DNA of 64,000 nucleotides from Thioclava atlantica (GCF_000737065.1 NZ_AQRC01000003.1:62001-126000), one strand, 5' to 3'. Counted from the stretch's first letter, positions 17,200 through 25,582 are shown. The notes: generated by a model not told the origin, from the letters alone. Made by a program: numbers and translations.

Positions 17200-18798
17200 A
17201 TGACCGACACCCCCGCCCCGAAACCCGTCCAGACCGAACGCGTCGCCAAGGTGATCGCGCGCTCCGGCGTGGCCTCGCGCCGCGACGCCGAGAAGATGAT
17301 CTTTGCAGGCAAGGTCGCCGTGAACGGCAAGCAGATCGACACGCCAGCGCGCGACGTGGCGCCCGGCGACAAGATCACCATCGACGGCAAGCCGATCGAC
17401 GCCCCGCAGGAAACCCGGCTCTGGCTCTATTACAAGCCGCTCGGGCTGGTGACGACCGAGAAGGACGAACTGGGCCGCCGCACGATCTTCGACGAGATGC
17501 CCGAGGGGATGCCGCGAGTGCTCAACATCGGCCGGCTCGACCTCAATTCCGAAGGGCTGCTGCTGCTGACCAATGATGGCGGGCTCAAGCGCCGGCTGGA
17601 ACTGCCCGAGACCGGCTGGCTGCGCAAATACCGCGTTCGCGTGAACGGCCGCCCGACCGAGGCCACCTTCGACCCGCTGCGCCGGGGCATCACCATCGAG
17701 GGCGAGGAATTCCTGCCGATGGAGGTCACACTCGACCGACAGCAGGGCGCGAATGCCTGGCTGACCGTGGGGATCCGCGAGGGTCGCAACCGCGAGATCC
17801 GCCGCGCGATGACCGAGATCGGCCTGCAGGTGAACCGCCTGATCCGCATCAGCTACGGCCCGTTCCGGCTGATGGACATGAATCCGGGCGACGTGATGGA
17901 GGTGAAGCGCCGGATGCTGCGCGACCAGCTCGGCGGGCTTCTCGAGGAGGCGCCCCAGCAGGGCGAGCCCGAGCGCCATGACCGCAAGCCCCGTCGCGAC
18001 GGCGACGCGCGCCCCGAGCGGGGACCGCGTGGCGAGAAGCCGCGTTTCGGCAAGCGCGAGGACGGCCCGCGCGAGGACCGGCCGCGCAAGCCGCGCGCGG
18101 GTGGGGTCAAATCGCATCGCGACGAAGGCGACAAGCCGCGTTTCAACCGGGATCGTGACGACCGCGGCCGGGACGACAAGCCGCGCTTCAATCGTGACCG
18201 GGATGACCGGGGCCGCGAAGACAAGCCGCGCTTTGACAAGAAGCGCGACGACCGTCCGCAGGGCGACCGCCCCCGTTTCAGCCGCGACCGCGACGATCGC
18301 GATCAGGGCGGCAAGCCGCGCTTCGCCAAACCGCGCACGGATGGACCGCGCGACGGCGCTCCGCGCAAGCCGCGCTCCGGCGGGTTCAAATCGAACCGCG
18401 ACGGCGACGACAAGCCGCGCTTCTCGCGTGATCGCGACGACCGCCCGCAGGGGGACAAGCCGCGTTTCCGCAAGGATCGGGACGACCGTCCGCAAGGCGA
18501 CCGCCCCCGTTTCAACCGCGACCGCGACGACCGCGATCAAGGCGACAAGCCCCGCTTCGGCAAGCCGCGGGGCGACCGTCCCGAAGGTGATCGGCCGCGC
18601 TCGGAAGGGTTCCGCTCGCGCGGGGACAAGCCGGGTGGCAAGCCGCGCGCCGAGGGTTTCAAGTCGCATGGCGGAAAGCCGGGCGGGAAACCGCGCGCGG
18701 GCGGGTTCAAGTCGCATCGCGACGGAGACGACAAGCGCGGCGGACGCGGACCGGGCAACGGGCCGAAAGGCGCACCGCGCGGCAAACCGCGCGGCTGA
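17200..18798 (+). CDS. rluB: 23S rRNA pseudouridine synthase (RluB type) with a long charged repeat tail
   Basis: A 532-residue protein. An S4 RNA-binding domain (about 14-60) is followed by the RsuA/RluB catalytic domain with Asp114 in GRLDLNSEGLLL; the enzyme part ends near residue 250. The last 280 or so residues are low-complexity: repeats of the type KPRFNRDRDDRG, DRPQGDRPRF and KPRSGGF, rich in Arg, Asp, Lys, Gly and Pro. Such tails occur in alphaproteobacterial RluB and probably bind RNA or ribosomes non-specifically. The start at 17200 (MTDTPAP) has AGAAGGAA upstream; the frame is open further back, but that part is antisense to tadA. Confidence 0.93.
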   Translation: MTDTPAPKPVQTERVAKVIARSGVASRRDAEKMIFAGKVAVNGKQIDTPARDVAPGDKITIDGKPIDAPQETRLWLYYKPLGLVTTEKDELGRRTIFDEMPEGMPRVLNIGRLDLNSEGLLLLTNDGGLKRRLELPETGWLRKYRVRVNGRPTEATFDPLRRGITIEGEEFLPMEVTLDRQQGANAWLTVGIREGRNREIRRAMTEIGLQVNRLIRISYGPFRLMDMNPGDVMEVKRRMLRDQLGGLLEEAPQQGEPERHDRKPRRDGDARPERGPRGEKPRFGKREDGPREDRPRKPRAGGVKSHRDEGDKPRFNRDRDDRGRDDKPRFNRDRDDRGREDKPRFDKKRDDRPQGDRPRFSRDRDDRDQGGKPRFAKPRTDGPRDGAPRKPRSGGFKSNRDGDDKPRFSRDRDDRPQGDKPRFRKDRDDRPQGDRPRFNRDRDDRDQGDKPRFGKPRGDRPEGDRPRSEGFRSRGDKPGGKPRAEGFKSHGGKPGGKPRAGGFKSHRDGDDKRGGRGPGNGPKGAPRGKPRG

Positions 18799-18951
18799 CC
18801 GGCCAGGACATATCCGTCGAGGGGAAAATTCCACGCGAATTCCCTCGGCGGGTTTACGCGAATTTCACAGCCCACCTCTGGCGCAACTCCGCCGCTCTTC
18901 CTATAAATTCAGGTATGGTGCGAAAAATCCCGCGCCGGGCGGAGGCTCGCG

Positions 18952-19035
18952 ATGTCGCGTAATGCGCAAAAGACGATCGCTTTCTGGTTGATGATCGCGC
19001 TGACGCTGTCGGTCGCGCTCACGGGGAGCGTCTGA
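18952..19035 (+). CDS. 27-residue hydrophobic small protein ahead of xpaC
   Basis: ATG at 18952 has GGAGG 6 bases upstream (18941-18945). The frame encodes 27 residues: a short basic start (SRNAQK), then a hydrophobic stretch (IAFWLMIALTLSVALTG) long enough for one membrane helix. Its TGA overlaps the xpaC ATG in TGATG, the classical arrangement for translational coupling. It may be a single-pass membrane micropeptide of the operon or a leader whose translation opens the xpaC start. No family recognised. Confidence 0.6.
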   Translation: MSRNAQKTIAFWLMIALTLSVALTGSV

Positions 19036-19946
19036 TGGCCCAGCGATATGGCGGCAAGTACAGCCCCGAGGGCGGTTCGACCAAACCTGACCTCAATGAT
19101 GCGCTCTCGGTCCCGCCGCATCGGCGTCCCGGCGCGCGCCATCCCCACGAGGGACGACCGTTCTGGATCGTGGCCGCGGCCCTTCCCTTCCTTCTTGCCG
19201 CCTTCGGCAACGGCCCCGTTACACTCGCACGCGCGCTCGGGGCGTTCGCGCTGATCGCGGGCGCGGCCTGGACGATCCGCGAGGGCCTGCGCGCCGAGTT
19301 CGCCTATGCCGCCCGCGCCGCGTCCCGGCGGCCGGCCTTTCCGCGCAAGATCGCAGGCTCGGCGGTGTACGGGCTCGGTCTCGCGCTCGGGGCGCAGGCC
19401 CCGGAACTCGGCCTCTTCGGGGCGGCGGCCATCGGGCTCGTCGGTGCGGTGATCTCGCTCGTGGCCTTCGGGCTCGATCCGCTCGAGGACAAGGGCATGG
19501 AAGGCATCGACCGGTTCCAGCAGGATCGCGTCGCCCGGGTGGTGAAGGAAGGCGAGGCCTATCTCGCGCAGATGCGCAGTGCCATCGCCCCGTCGGGCGA
19601 GCGCGCGCTGGTCTCGCGCGTCGATGCTTTCGCGACGACCGCGCGCGATCTCTTCCGCGCGGTCGAGGAGGACCCGGGCGATCTCGCTCAGGCGCGGCGC
19701 TACATGACCGTCTATCTCGAGGGCGCGCGCGACGCGACGATCAAGTTCGCCGATCTTTGGCGCACCACCCGCGATCAGAAGGCGCGCACGGATTACGAGG
19801 CCCTGCTTGCCGATCTCGAGGCGAATTTCACCGCCCGCACGAAGAAGATGCTCGAGGACGGGCGCGAAGGGCTCGAGATCGAGATCGAGGTCCTGCGCGA
19901 CCGGCTTGCGCGCGAGGGCGTTGCACCGCGCGCCGCTCGCGAGTGA
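19035..19946 (+). CDS. XpaC-family membrane protein
   Basis: A 303-residue protein assigned to the XpaC family (PF10112, 'bromo-chloroindolyl phosphate hydrolysis'), based on its hydrophobic N-terminal half and its pairing with telA. Residues about 1-40 are polar. Several hydrophobic segments lie between about 42 and 150 (PFWIVAAALPFLLAAFG; GLFGAAAIGLVGAVISLV). The C-terminal 150 residues are a charged helical domain typical of XpaC. XpaC and TelA commonly form a pair in tellurite-resistance-like and envelope-stress loci. The true biochemical function is unknown; the phosphatase name comes from an old colony phenotype. The start is coupled (TGATG) to the small ORF before it. Confidence 0.75.
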   Translation: MAQRYGGKYSPEGGSTKPDLNDALSVPPHRRPGARHPHEGRPFWIVAAALPFLLAAFGNGPVTLARALGAFALIAGAAWTIREGLRAEFAYAARAASRRPAFPRKIAGSAVYGLGLALGAQAPELGLFGAAAIGLVGAVISLVAFGLDPLEDKGMEGIDRFQQDRVARVVKEGEAYLAQMRSAIAPSGERALVSRVDAFATTARDLFRAVEEDPGDLAQARRYMTVYLEGARDATIKFADLWRTTRDQKARTDYEALLADLEANFTARTKKMLEDGREGLEIEIEVLRDRLAREGVAPRAARE

Positions 19947-19998
19947 TAGTGGAAGAAACAAGGGCCACGCGCCCGGATGAGCCCAAGGGAGGCCAGCG

Positions 19999-21177
19999 AT
20001 GACCGAGACGACCCGCCAGAAGGCGACCGAGCTGATGACCGAGGTGGAAGGGCTGACCGGGGCGCTCTTGCCGGAACCGGGCCCGGCCGAGGCGGTGACG
20101 CCGCTCGATCAGGCCCCGCCGGAGACGGCCGAACAGATCCGCGCGCGCATGGCCGAGCTCGATCTAGGCGATACCGGCTCGATCGTGCAATTCGGCTCGC
20201 GGGCACAGACCGACCTGCAGGCGATCAGCCAGGAGATGCTCTCGGGGGTGAAGAACAAGGATGTCGGCCCGGCCGGCGACAGCCTGCGCCAGATCGTGAC
20301 CACGATCCGGGGCTTCGCGGTGAGCGAGCTCGACGTGCGCCGCAAGCGCAGCTGGTGGGAGAAGCTTCTGGGCCGCGCCGCGCCCTTCGCCAATTTCGTC
20401 GCCCGCTTCGAGGAGGTCCAGGGCCAGATCGACCGCGTGACCGACGAGCTTTTGAGCCACGAGCACAAGCTGATGAAGGACATCAAGTCGCTCGACATGC
20501 TCTATGACAAGACGCTGGATTTCTATGACGAGCTCGCGCTCTATATCGCGGCGGGCACCGAGAAGCTGCGCGAGATCGACGAGACCGACATCCCCGCGCT
20601 CGAGAAGGCCGTCGCAGACGCTCCCGAAGACGAGAAGGTGCTCAAGGCCCAGGCCCTGCGCGACCTGCGCGCGGCACGCGACGATCTGGAACGCCGCGTG
20701 CATGACCTGAAGCTGACCCGGCAGGTGACGATGCAGTCCCTGCCCTCGATCCGGCTGGTGCAGGAAAACGACAAGAGCCTTGTCACCAAGATCAACTCGA
20801 CGCTGGTGAACACCGTCCCGCTCTGGGAGACCCAGCTTGCGCAGGCGGTGACGATCCAGCGCTCGCGCGAGGCGGCCGGCGCGGTGCGCGAGGCGAATGA
20901 TCTGACCAACGAGCTGCTGCGCTCCAACGCCAAGAACCTGCGCGAGGCCAATGCCGAGATCCGCACCGAGATGGAGCGCGGGGTCTTCGATATCGAGGCG
21001 GTGAAGGCGGCCAATGCGGATCTGATCGCGACGATCGAGGACAGCCTGCGCATCGCCGACGAGGGCAAGCGCAAGCGCGCCGACGCCGAAAAGGATCTGG
21101 TCGAGATGGAACACAAGCTGCGCGACACGCTCGCTGCGGCGAAATCCTCCGCTCAGGCGGGTGGAGCTGCCGGATGA
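19999..21177 (+). CDS. telA: TelA-family toxic anion resistance protein
   Basis: A 392-residue TelA/KlaA-family protein, almost entirely helical and probably coiled coil. Family blocks include FARFEEVQGQIDRVTDEL, LDMLYDKTLDFYDELALYI and the C-terminal SRE-to-ANAEIRTEMERGVFDIEA region. AAGGGAGG sits 7 bases before the ATG. TelA homologues are linked to resistance to tellurite, cell-wall antibiotics and colicins through envelope stress responses; the mechanism is not settled. It lies 52 bp after xpaC and overlaps the lipoprotein gene by 4 bp. Confidence 0.9.
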   Translation: MTETTRQKATELMTEVEGLTGALLPEPGPAEAVTPLDQAPPETAEQIRARMAELDLGDTGSIVQFGSRAQTDLQAISQEMLSGVKNKDVGPAGDSLRQIVTTIRGFAVSELDVRRKRSWWEKLLGRAAPFANFVARFEEVQGQIDRVTDELLSHEHKLMKDIKSLDMLYDKTLDFYDELALYIAAGTEKLREIDETDIPALEKAVADAPEDEKVLKAQALRDLRAARDDLERRVHDLKLTRQVTMQSLPSIRLVQENDKSLVTKINSTLVNTVPLWETQLAQAVTIQRSREAAGAVREANDLTNELLRSNAKNLREANAEIRTEMERGVFDIEAVKAANADLIATIEDSLRIADEGKRKRADAEKDLVEMEHKLRDTLAAAKSSAQAGGAAG

Positions 21178-22142
21178 TGCAGATGCGGGCCTTGCGCTGG
21201 TTGGCGGGAATCGCGGGGTGCCTCGCGCTGTCGGGCTGCATCACGAGCTTCGGCACCTCACCGAACGCGCCGCGCAAGGCGCCGCGGCCGCTCCAGCCCC
21301 CGGCGGAATTCGAACGCGGACCGGTCGTGCCTCAAAGCGCTCTCTCGCGCGAGATGCAGTCCTATTACACGAAGACCGCGACCGAGATGGAAGCCCGCGG
21401 CCAGCTGCGCACCGACGTCGCCCCGCGCGATGCGCCCTTCACGACCCGGCAGCTGGTAGAGGATTTCGTCAAGATCGCGCTTTACGACGAGTACACGCCC
21501 CGCGGCGGCGGGTTCATTGCGCGCCAGACCCCGTCGCGGCTGCGCCGCTGGGAAAAGCCGGTGCGGATGGATATCGCCTTCGGCCCCTCGATCCCGCGCG
21601 CCGACCGGATCTCGGACCGCGCCGAGGTGACCGCCTATGCCAGCAAGCTCGCGCGCGCCTCGAAACACCCGGTCAGCGTCGTGCATGCGCATGGCAATTT
21701 CCACGTGCTCTTCCTCAACGAGGACGAGCGCCGCGATATCGGCCCGCGCCTGCGCGAGTTGGTGCCGGGGATCGACAATGCCAGCGTCGATGCGATCACC
21801 GATCTGCCGCTCTCGACCTATTGCGTCGTCTTCGCCTTCTCGGAGGGTGACAGCCCGATCTACACCGAGGCGGTTGCGGTGATCCGTGGCGAGCACCCGC
21901 CGGAACTGCGCACGAGCTGCATCCACGAGGAGCTCGCGCAGGGGCTGGGGCTTGCCAACGACTCGCCGCGCGCGCGGCCCTCGATCTTCAATGACGACGA
22001 GGAATTCTCGCTGCTCACCCATCACGACGAGCTGCTGCTGCGCATGCTCTACGACCCGCGCCTGCGCCCCGGCATGACCGAGGCCGAGGCGCGCCCGATC
22101 GTCGAAAAGATCGCCGCCGAACTGATGGGCGGCGAGAGCTGA
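21174..22142 (+). CDS. DUF2927 lipoprotein
   Basis: A 322-residue DUF2927 protein. The N-terminal signal ends in a lipobox (LALSGC, Cys near residue 22), so it should be lipid-anchored in the periplasm. The conserved C-terminal part has SCIHEELAQGLGLAND and then FNDDEEFSLLTHHDE. The HEE segment and the later HHDE look like a zincin-type metal site, but this is inference and the family has no proven activity. It starts within the telA stop (ATGATG), so it belongs to the same operon and could be its periplasmic sensor or effector. Confidence 0.83.
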   Translation: MMQMRALRWLAGIAGCLALSGCITSFGTSPNAPRKAPRPLQPPAEFERGPVVPQSALSREMQSYYTKTATEMEARGQLRTDVAPRDAPFTTRQLVEDFVKIALYDEYTPRGGGFIARQTPSRLRRWEKPVRMDIAFGPSIPRADRISDRAEVTAYASKLARASKHPVSVVHAHGNFHVLFLNEDERRDIGPRLRELVPGIDNASVDAITDLPLSTYCVVFAFSEGDSPIYTEAVAVIRGEHPPELRTSCIHEELAQGLGLANDSPRARPSIFNDDEEFSLLTHHDELLLRMLYDPRLRPGMTEAEARPIVEKIAAELMGGES

Positions 22143-22164
22143 AACAGCGGAAAGGAACCGCAAC

Positions 22165-23298
22165 ATGGGCATTCTCGATTTCCTCTCGGGCGAGTTCATC
22201 GACGTCATCGGCTGGACCGACGACACGCGCGACACGATGGTCTGGCGGTTCGAGCGCGAGGGCCATGCGATCAAGTATGGCGCCAAGCTGACGGTGCGCG
22301 AGGGTCAGGCGGCGATCTTCGTCCATGAGGGGCAGCTCGCCGATATCTTCGGCCCCGGCCTCTACATGCTCGAGACCAACAACCTGCCGATCCTGACCAC
22401 GCTCCAGCACTGGGATCACGGGTTCCGCTCGCCCTTCCAGTCCGAGATCTACTTCGTCAACACGACCCGGTTCAACGACCTGAAATGGGGCACGAAGAAC
22501 CCGGTCATCGCGCGCGATCCCGAATTCGGCCCGGTGCGCATCCGCGCCTTCGGCACCTATTCGATGCGCGTCACCGATCCGGGCAAGTTCCTGACCGAGA
22601 TCGTCGGCACCGATGGCGAATTCACCTCCGACGAGATCAGCTACCAGCTGCGCAACGTGATCGTGCAGGAATTCTCGCGCGCAATTGCGGGCTCGGGCAT
22701 CCCGGTGCTCGACATGGCCGCGAACACCGCCGATCTGGGCAAGCTCGTGAGCAAGGCGATCGCGCCGACGATCGGCAATTACGGGCTGGAACTGCCGGAA
22801 TTCTACATCGAGAACGTCTCGCTGCCCGAGGCGGTCGAAGCCGTACTCGACAAGCGCACCTCGATGGGCATCGTGGGCGATCTGGGCAAGTACATGCAGT
22901 TCAACGCCGCCGAGGCGATGGGCCAGCCGGGCTCCGGCGCGGGTGCCGGGATGGGCGCTGCCATGGGCGCCGGGATGGGTGCGGGCGTGGGCATGGCGAT
23001 GGGCAACCAGATGGGCTGGGCCGGCCCCTGGGGGCAGCCCCCCACCCAGCCGGCAGCCGCCGCCCCGCCTCCCCCGCCCCCGCCGGTCGAGAAGGTCTGG
23101 CATCTGGCCGTGAACGGGCAGACGCAGGGGCCCTATGGTCGCGGCCATCTGGGCCGGATGGTCTCGGAGGGCACGCTTACCCGGGACAGCCTCGTCTGGA
23201 CGCCCGGTCAGGACGGCTGGAAGCGCGCCGAGGACGTGACCGAACTCGCGCAGCTTTTCACCATCGCCCCGCCTCCGCCACCACCGCCCGCGGGCTGA
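22165..23298 (+). CDS. SPFH-domain protein with C-terminal GYF_2 domain (YdjI-like)
   Basis: A 377-residue protein in three parts. An SPFH/virion-core-like domain (about 1-250; GILDFLSGEFIDVIGWTD at the start) is of the YdjI type. A flexible Gly/Ala/Met linker and proline run (about 255-310) follows. The end is a GYF_2-like domain (about 313-365; WHLAVNGQTQGPYG and SLVWTPGQDGWKRAEDV). In Bacillus subtilis, YdjI acts with PspA, YdjG and YdjH at the membrane. The GYF_2 part probably binds a proline-rich or zinc-ribbon partner. AAAGGAA precedes the ATG; the zinc-ribbon gene follows 4 bp later. Confidence 0.85.
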   Translation: MGILDFLSGEFIDVIGWTDDTRDTMVWRFEREGHAIKYGAKLTVREGQAAIFVHEGQLADIFGPGLYMLETNNLPILTTLQHWDHGFRSPFQSEIYFVNTTRFNDLKWGTKNPVIARDPEFGPVRIRAFGTYSMRVTDPGKFLTEIVGTDGEFTSDEISYQLRNVIVQEFSRAIAGSGIPVLDMAANTADLGKLVSKAIAPTIGNYGLELPEFYIENVSLPEAVEAVLDKRTSMGIVGDLGKYMQFNAAEAMGQPGSGAGAGMGAAMGAGMGAGVGMAMGNQMGWAGPWGQPPTQPAAAAPPPPPPPVEKVWHLAVNGQTQGPYGRGHLGRMVSEGTLTRDSLVWTPGQDGWKRAEDVTELAQLFTIAPPPPPPPAG

Positions 23299-23302
23299 GA
23301 CC

Positions 23303-24436
23303 ATGATGCAGATCCCGAAAGTGGGCCGCTCGTCCGGGAGCGGCCCCGCCGATCCACGCGGCGAGAGCCACTATCAATGCGAAAGCTGCGGCGCGGATCT
23401 GCGCTTCGCGCCGGGTCAGACCCGGCTCGTCTGCGACCATTGCGGCCATGTGCAGGACATTCCCGCCGCCACCGGGCGCGGCATGGCGCGACTGCGGGAA
23501 ATCCCGCTCGCGCAAACGCTCGCCAAGGGCCTGCCCGAGCCGGAGATGGAAGAGCTCCGGACGCTCTCCTGCCCGAATTGCGGCGCGACGATCGAATTGC
23601 ACAATGGCGAGCACGCCACCGAATGTCCCTTCTGCGCCACGCCCGTGGTGACCGATACCGGCACGCGGCGTCTCATCAAGCCGCAGGGCGTGCTGCCCTT
23701 CCAGCTGACCGAAGATCAGGCCCGGGCGGCGCTGTCGAAATGGCTCGGGAGCCTGTGGTTCGCGCCCAACGGCCTCACCAGATACGCCCGCAAGGGACGG
23801 AGGATGAGCGGCATCTACGCGCCGTTCTGGACCTTCGATGCCGCAACCCGCACGCGCTATACCGGCCAGAGGGGCGACGCCTATTATGAATCGCGCACCG
23901 TCCAGACCGACAAGGGCCCGCGCACCCAGCAGGTCCGGCGGATCCGCTGGACGCCGGTGGCCGGACAGGTCGCGCGCGATTTCGACGATGTCGTGATCTA
24001 TGCCGCGCGCTCGCTGCCGCCGGGTTACGTGCAGGCGTTGCAGCCCTGGGATCTGAGCGCACTCGAACCCTATCGGCGCGACTATCTGGCAGGCTTCTCC
24101 GCCGAGGGCTACACGGTCGAGCTGCACGAGGGCCATCATGCGGCGCAGGCCGAGATGATCCGCGTGATCCAGACCGATATCCGGCGCGATATCGGCGGGG
24201 ACGAGCAGCAGATTGCCTCGATGGATCCGCGTTTCTCGGACGAGACCTTCAAGCATATCCTGCTGCCGGTCTGGACCGCCGCCTATCGGTTCCGGGACCG
24301 ATCCTACCGGTTCGTGGTCAACGCCCAGACCGGCCGTGTGCAGGGCGATCGGCCCTGGTCGGCCTGGAAGATCGCCTTCGCGCTGCTTCTGGCCGTCATC
24401 GTGATCGGGGCCATCGCCTATTTCCAGTCGCGGTGA
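23303..24436 (+). CDS. Double zinc-ribbon membrane protein (YdjG-like)
   Basis: A 377-residue protein with two N-terminal zinc ribbons (C26/C29/C44/C47 and C90/C93/C108/C111). A beta-rich middle domain of unknown fold follows, with one C-terminal membrane helix (about 352-372, WKIAFALLLAVIVIG). The layout is like B. subtilis YdjG, which partners the SPFH protein YdjI at the membrane. Homologues are often misnamed as replication or PriA-like proteins because of the ribbons; no helicase motif is present here. It is the last gene of the xpaC-telA operon. Confidence 0.82.
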   Translation: MMQIPKVGRSSGSGPADPRGESHYQCESCGADLRFAPGQTRLVCDHCGHVQDIPAATGRGMARLREIPLAQTLAKGLPEPEMEELRTLSCPNCGATIELHNGEHATECPFCATPVVTDTGTRRLIKPQGVLPFQLTEDQARAALSKWLGSLWFAPNGLTRYARKGRRMSGIYAPFWTFDAATRTRYTGQRGDAYYESRTVQTDKGPRTQQVRRIRWTPVAGQVARDFDDVVIYAARSLPPGYVQALQPWDLSALEPYRRDYLAGFSAEGYTVELHEGHHAAQAEMIRVIQTDIRRDIGGDEQQIASMDPRFSDETFKHILLPVWTAAYRFRDRSYRFVVNAQTGRVQGDRPWSAWKIAFALLLAVIVIGAIAYFQSR

Positions 24437-24460
24437 CGGGTGTCGGGCGCCAGCGCGCGC

Positions 24461-24640
24461 TCAGCAACGCGCGGCCAGATCCTCGAAGTCGAAGGCGATC
24501 CCTTGCGGCGCGAGCCACTCGGCGAAGCGGGCCACCTTCTCGTCGAGCGAGCAGGTCTTGCTCTGCTTGGCCATCTCGATCTCATAGGCGGCGCGCAGGT
24601 CCATCTGGCGTTCCGCACTCAGGTCTTTCCAGCGGATCAT
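24461..24640 (-). CDS. Small conserved-looking protein, 59 residues
   Basis: The frame from ATG 24640 has AAGGAG 6 bases upstream and encodes 59 residues, [15 protein letters not shown] to EDLAARC. It reads as a soluble, helical, acidic protein with one internal and one C-terminal cysteine. It lies between the convergent zinc-ribbon gene and the divergent trxC. I recognise it only as the kind of short protein common in Rhodobacterales; function unknown. Confidence 0.7.
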   Translation of the reverse strand: MIRWKDLSAERQMDLRAAYEIEMAKQSKTCSLDEKVARFAEWLAPQGIAFDFEDLAARC

Positions 24641-24709
24641 GTCGTCTCCTTGCATTCTTGCGGACGGTTCCCGATATCTTTTGCAACGTGAATGCAACGG
24701 AGGGGTGAC

Positions 24710-25153
24710 ATGGCCCAATCCTATCGTGTGACCTGCCTCGACTGCGGGCAGGCGAACCGGGTGCCTGCCGACAAGCTCAGCGCGGGGCCCAAATGCGGAA
24801 CCTGCGGCGGCAAGCTCGTCTCGGGCAAAGTGGCCGAGGTCGATTTCGCCACCCTCGCCAAGGCCGAGAAGGACGACCTGCCGCTGCTGGTGGATTTCTG
24901 GGCGCCCTGGTGCGGCCCCTGTCGCGCGATGGCGCCGCAATTCCAGCAGGCCGCGGGCCAGCTGAGCCCGCATGTGCGGCTCGCCAAGATCAACACGCAG
25001 GTGAACCCGACCGCGACGCAGCGCTACAGGATCCAGGGGATCCCCGCCTTCATCCTGTTCCGCAAGGGCCGCGAGGTCGCGCGTGCCGCGGGCGCCCGCC
25101 CTGCCGCCGAACTGGTGTCCTTCGTGAAAACGCATCTCCCCGTGGCTGCGTAA
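24710..25153 (+). CDS. trxC: Thioredoxin 2 (zinc-binding thioredoxin)
   Basis: A 147-residue TrxC. An N-terminal zinc module has C9/C12 and C29/C32, followed by a thioredoxin fold with the active site W67-C68-G-P-C71 and cis-proline in GIPAF. It reduces disulfides in the cytosol and is linked to oxidative stress in other bacteria. The start at 24710 (MAQSYRV) has GGAGG upstream; an in-frame ATG at 24692 would add six residues and lacks support. Confidence 0.94.
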   Translation: MAQSYRVTCLDCGQANRVPADKLSAGPKCGTCGGKLVSGKVAEVDFATLAKAEKDDLPLLVDFWAPWCGPCRAMAPQFQQAAGQLSPHVRLAKINTQVNPTATQRYRIQGIPAFILFRKGREVARAAGARPAAELVSFVKTHLPVAA

Positions 25154-25182
25154 AAATTTTCGTGCCGCGAGGGGCGGGCCGC

Positions 25183-25211
25183 TTGACAAAGCCCGTCCCT
25201 TGCGCGAAATA
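25183..25211 (+). promoter_or_regulatory. Candidate promoter of tRNA-Ala
   Basis: A perfect -35 TTGACA at 25183-25188 is followed after 17 bases by GAAATA at 25206-25211, 14 bases before the tRNA. The -10 is weak but spacing and position fit a sigma-70-type stable-RNA promoter. Confidence 0.6.
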
Positions 25212-25225
25212 CCCGGCCACGGTGA

Positions 25226-25301
<76 letters not shown>

Positions 25302-25313
25302 AACCGTCCCTTG

Positions 25314-25338
25314 AAGGCGCCCGCTCAGGGCGCTTTTT
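25314..25338 (+). terminator. Intrinsic terminator after tRNA-Ala
   Basis: GCGCCC (25317-25322), loop GCTCA, GGGCGC (25328-25333), then TTTTT. It starts 12 bases after the CCA end of the tRNA. Confidence 0.88.
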
Positions 25339-25361
25339 CATTTCCCTGCCCTGACAGTGAC

Positions 25362-25444
25362 TTACCCACAGAAACGGTCCCCCGCGAGACAGCCTGTGGA
25401 CAGACTATCCCCAGATTTCGGGGGTGAGGGGTACCTTATCCACC
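25362..25444. other. Cluster of four DnaA-box-like 9-mers
   Basis: Within 83 bp lie TTACCCACA (25362-25370, one change from TTATCCACA), TGTGGACAG (25395-25403, reverse strand, two changes), CTATCCCCA (25405-25413, two changes) and TTATCCACC (25436-25444, one change). A moderately AT-rich stretch follows (25445-25475). It sits in the 244-bp gap between the tRNA terminator and the YbjN gene. It could be a DnaA-binding control or titration site, or part of an origin; the flanking genes are not those usually next to oriC in this order. Confidence 0.4.
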
Positions 25445-25582
25445 AGAAATTGCTTTACAGAATCCCATAGCGCCTACACGATATCTAGTAGGGAACGGCA
25501 TGACTGACGCCGATCCTTGTTAAGCCGCCGAACCCTAGGGGAGCTGCACTCCAGGGCTGCAAACAGGCAGGGGGATACGAGC

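Noticed and set aside
18151-18540. CRISPR-like repeats
   Set aside because: The repeats are in frame, imperfect and encode the RluB tail; there are no spacers.
23303-24436. PriA-like helicase
   Set aside because: Only zinc ribbons are shared; there is no Walker or helicase motif, and a C-terminal membrane helix is present.
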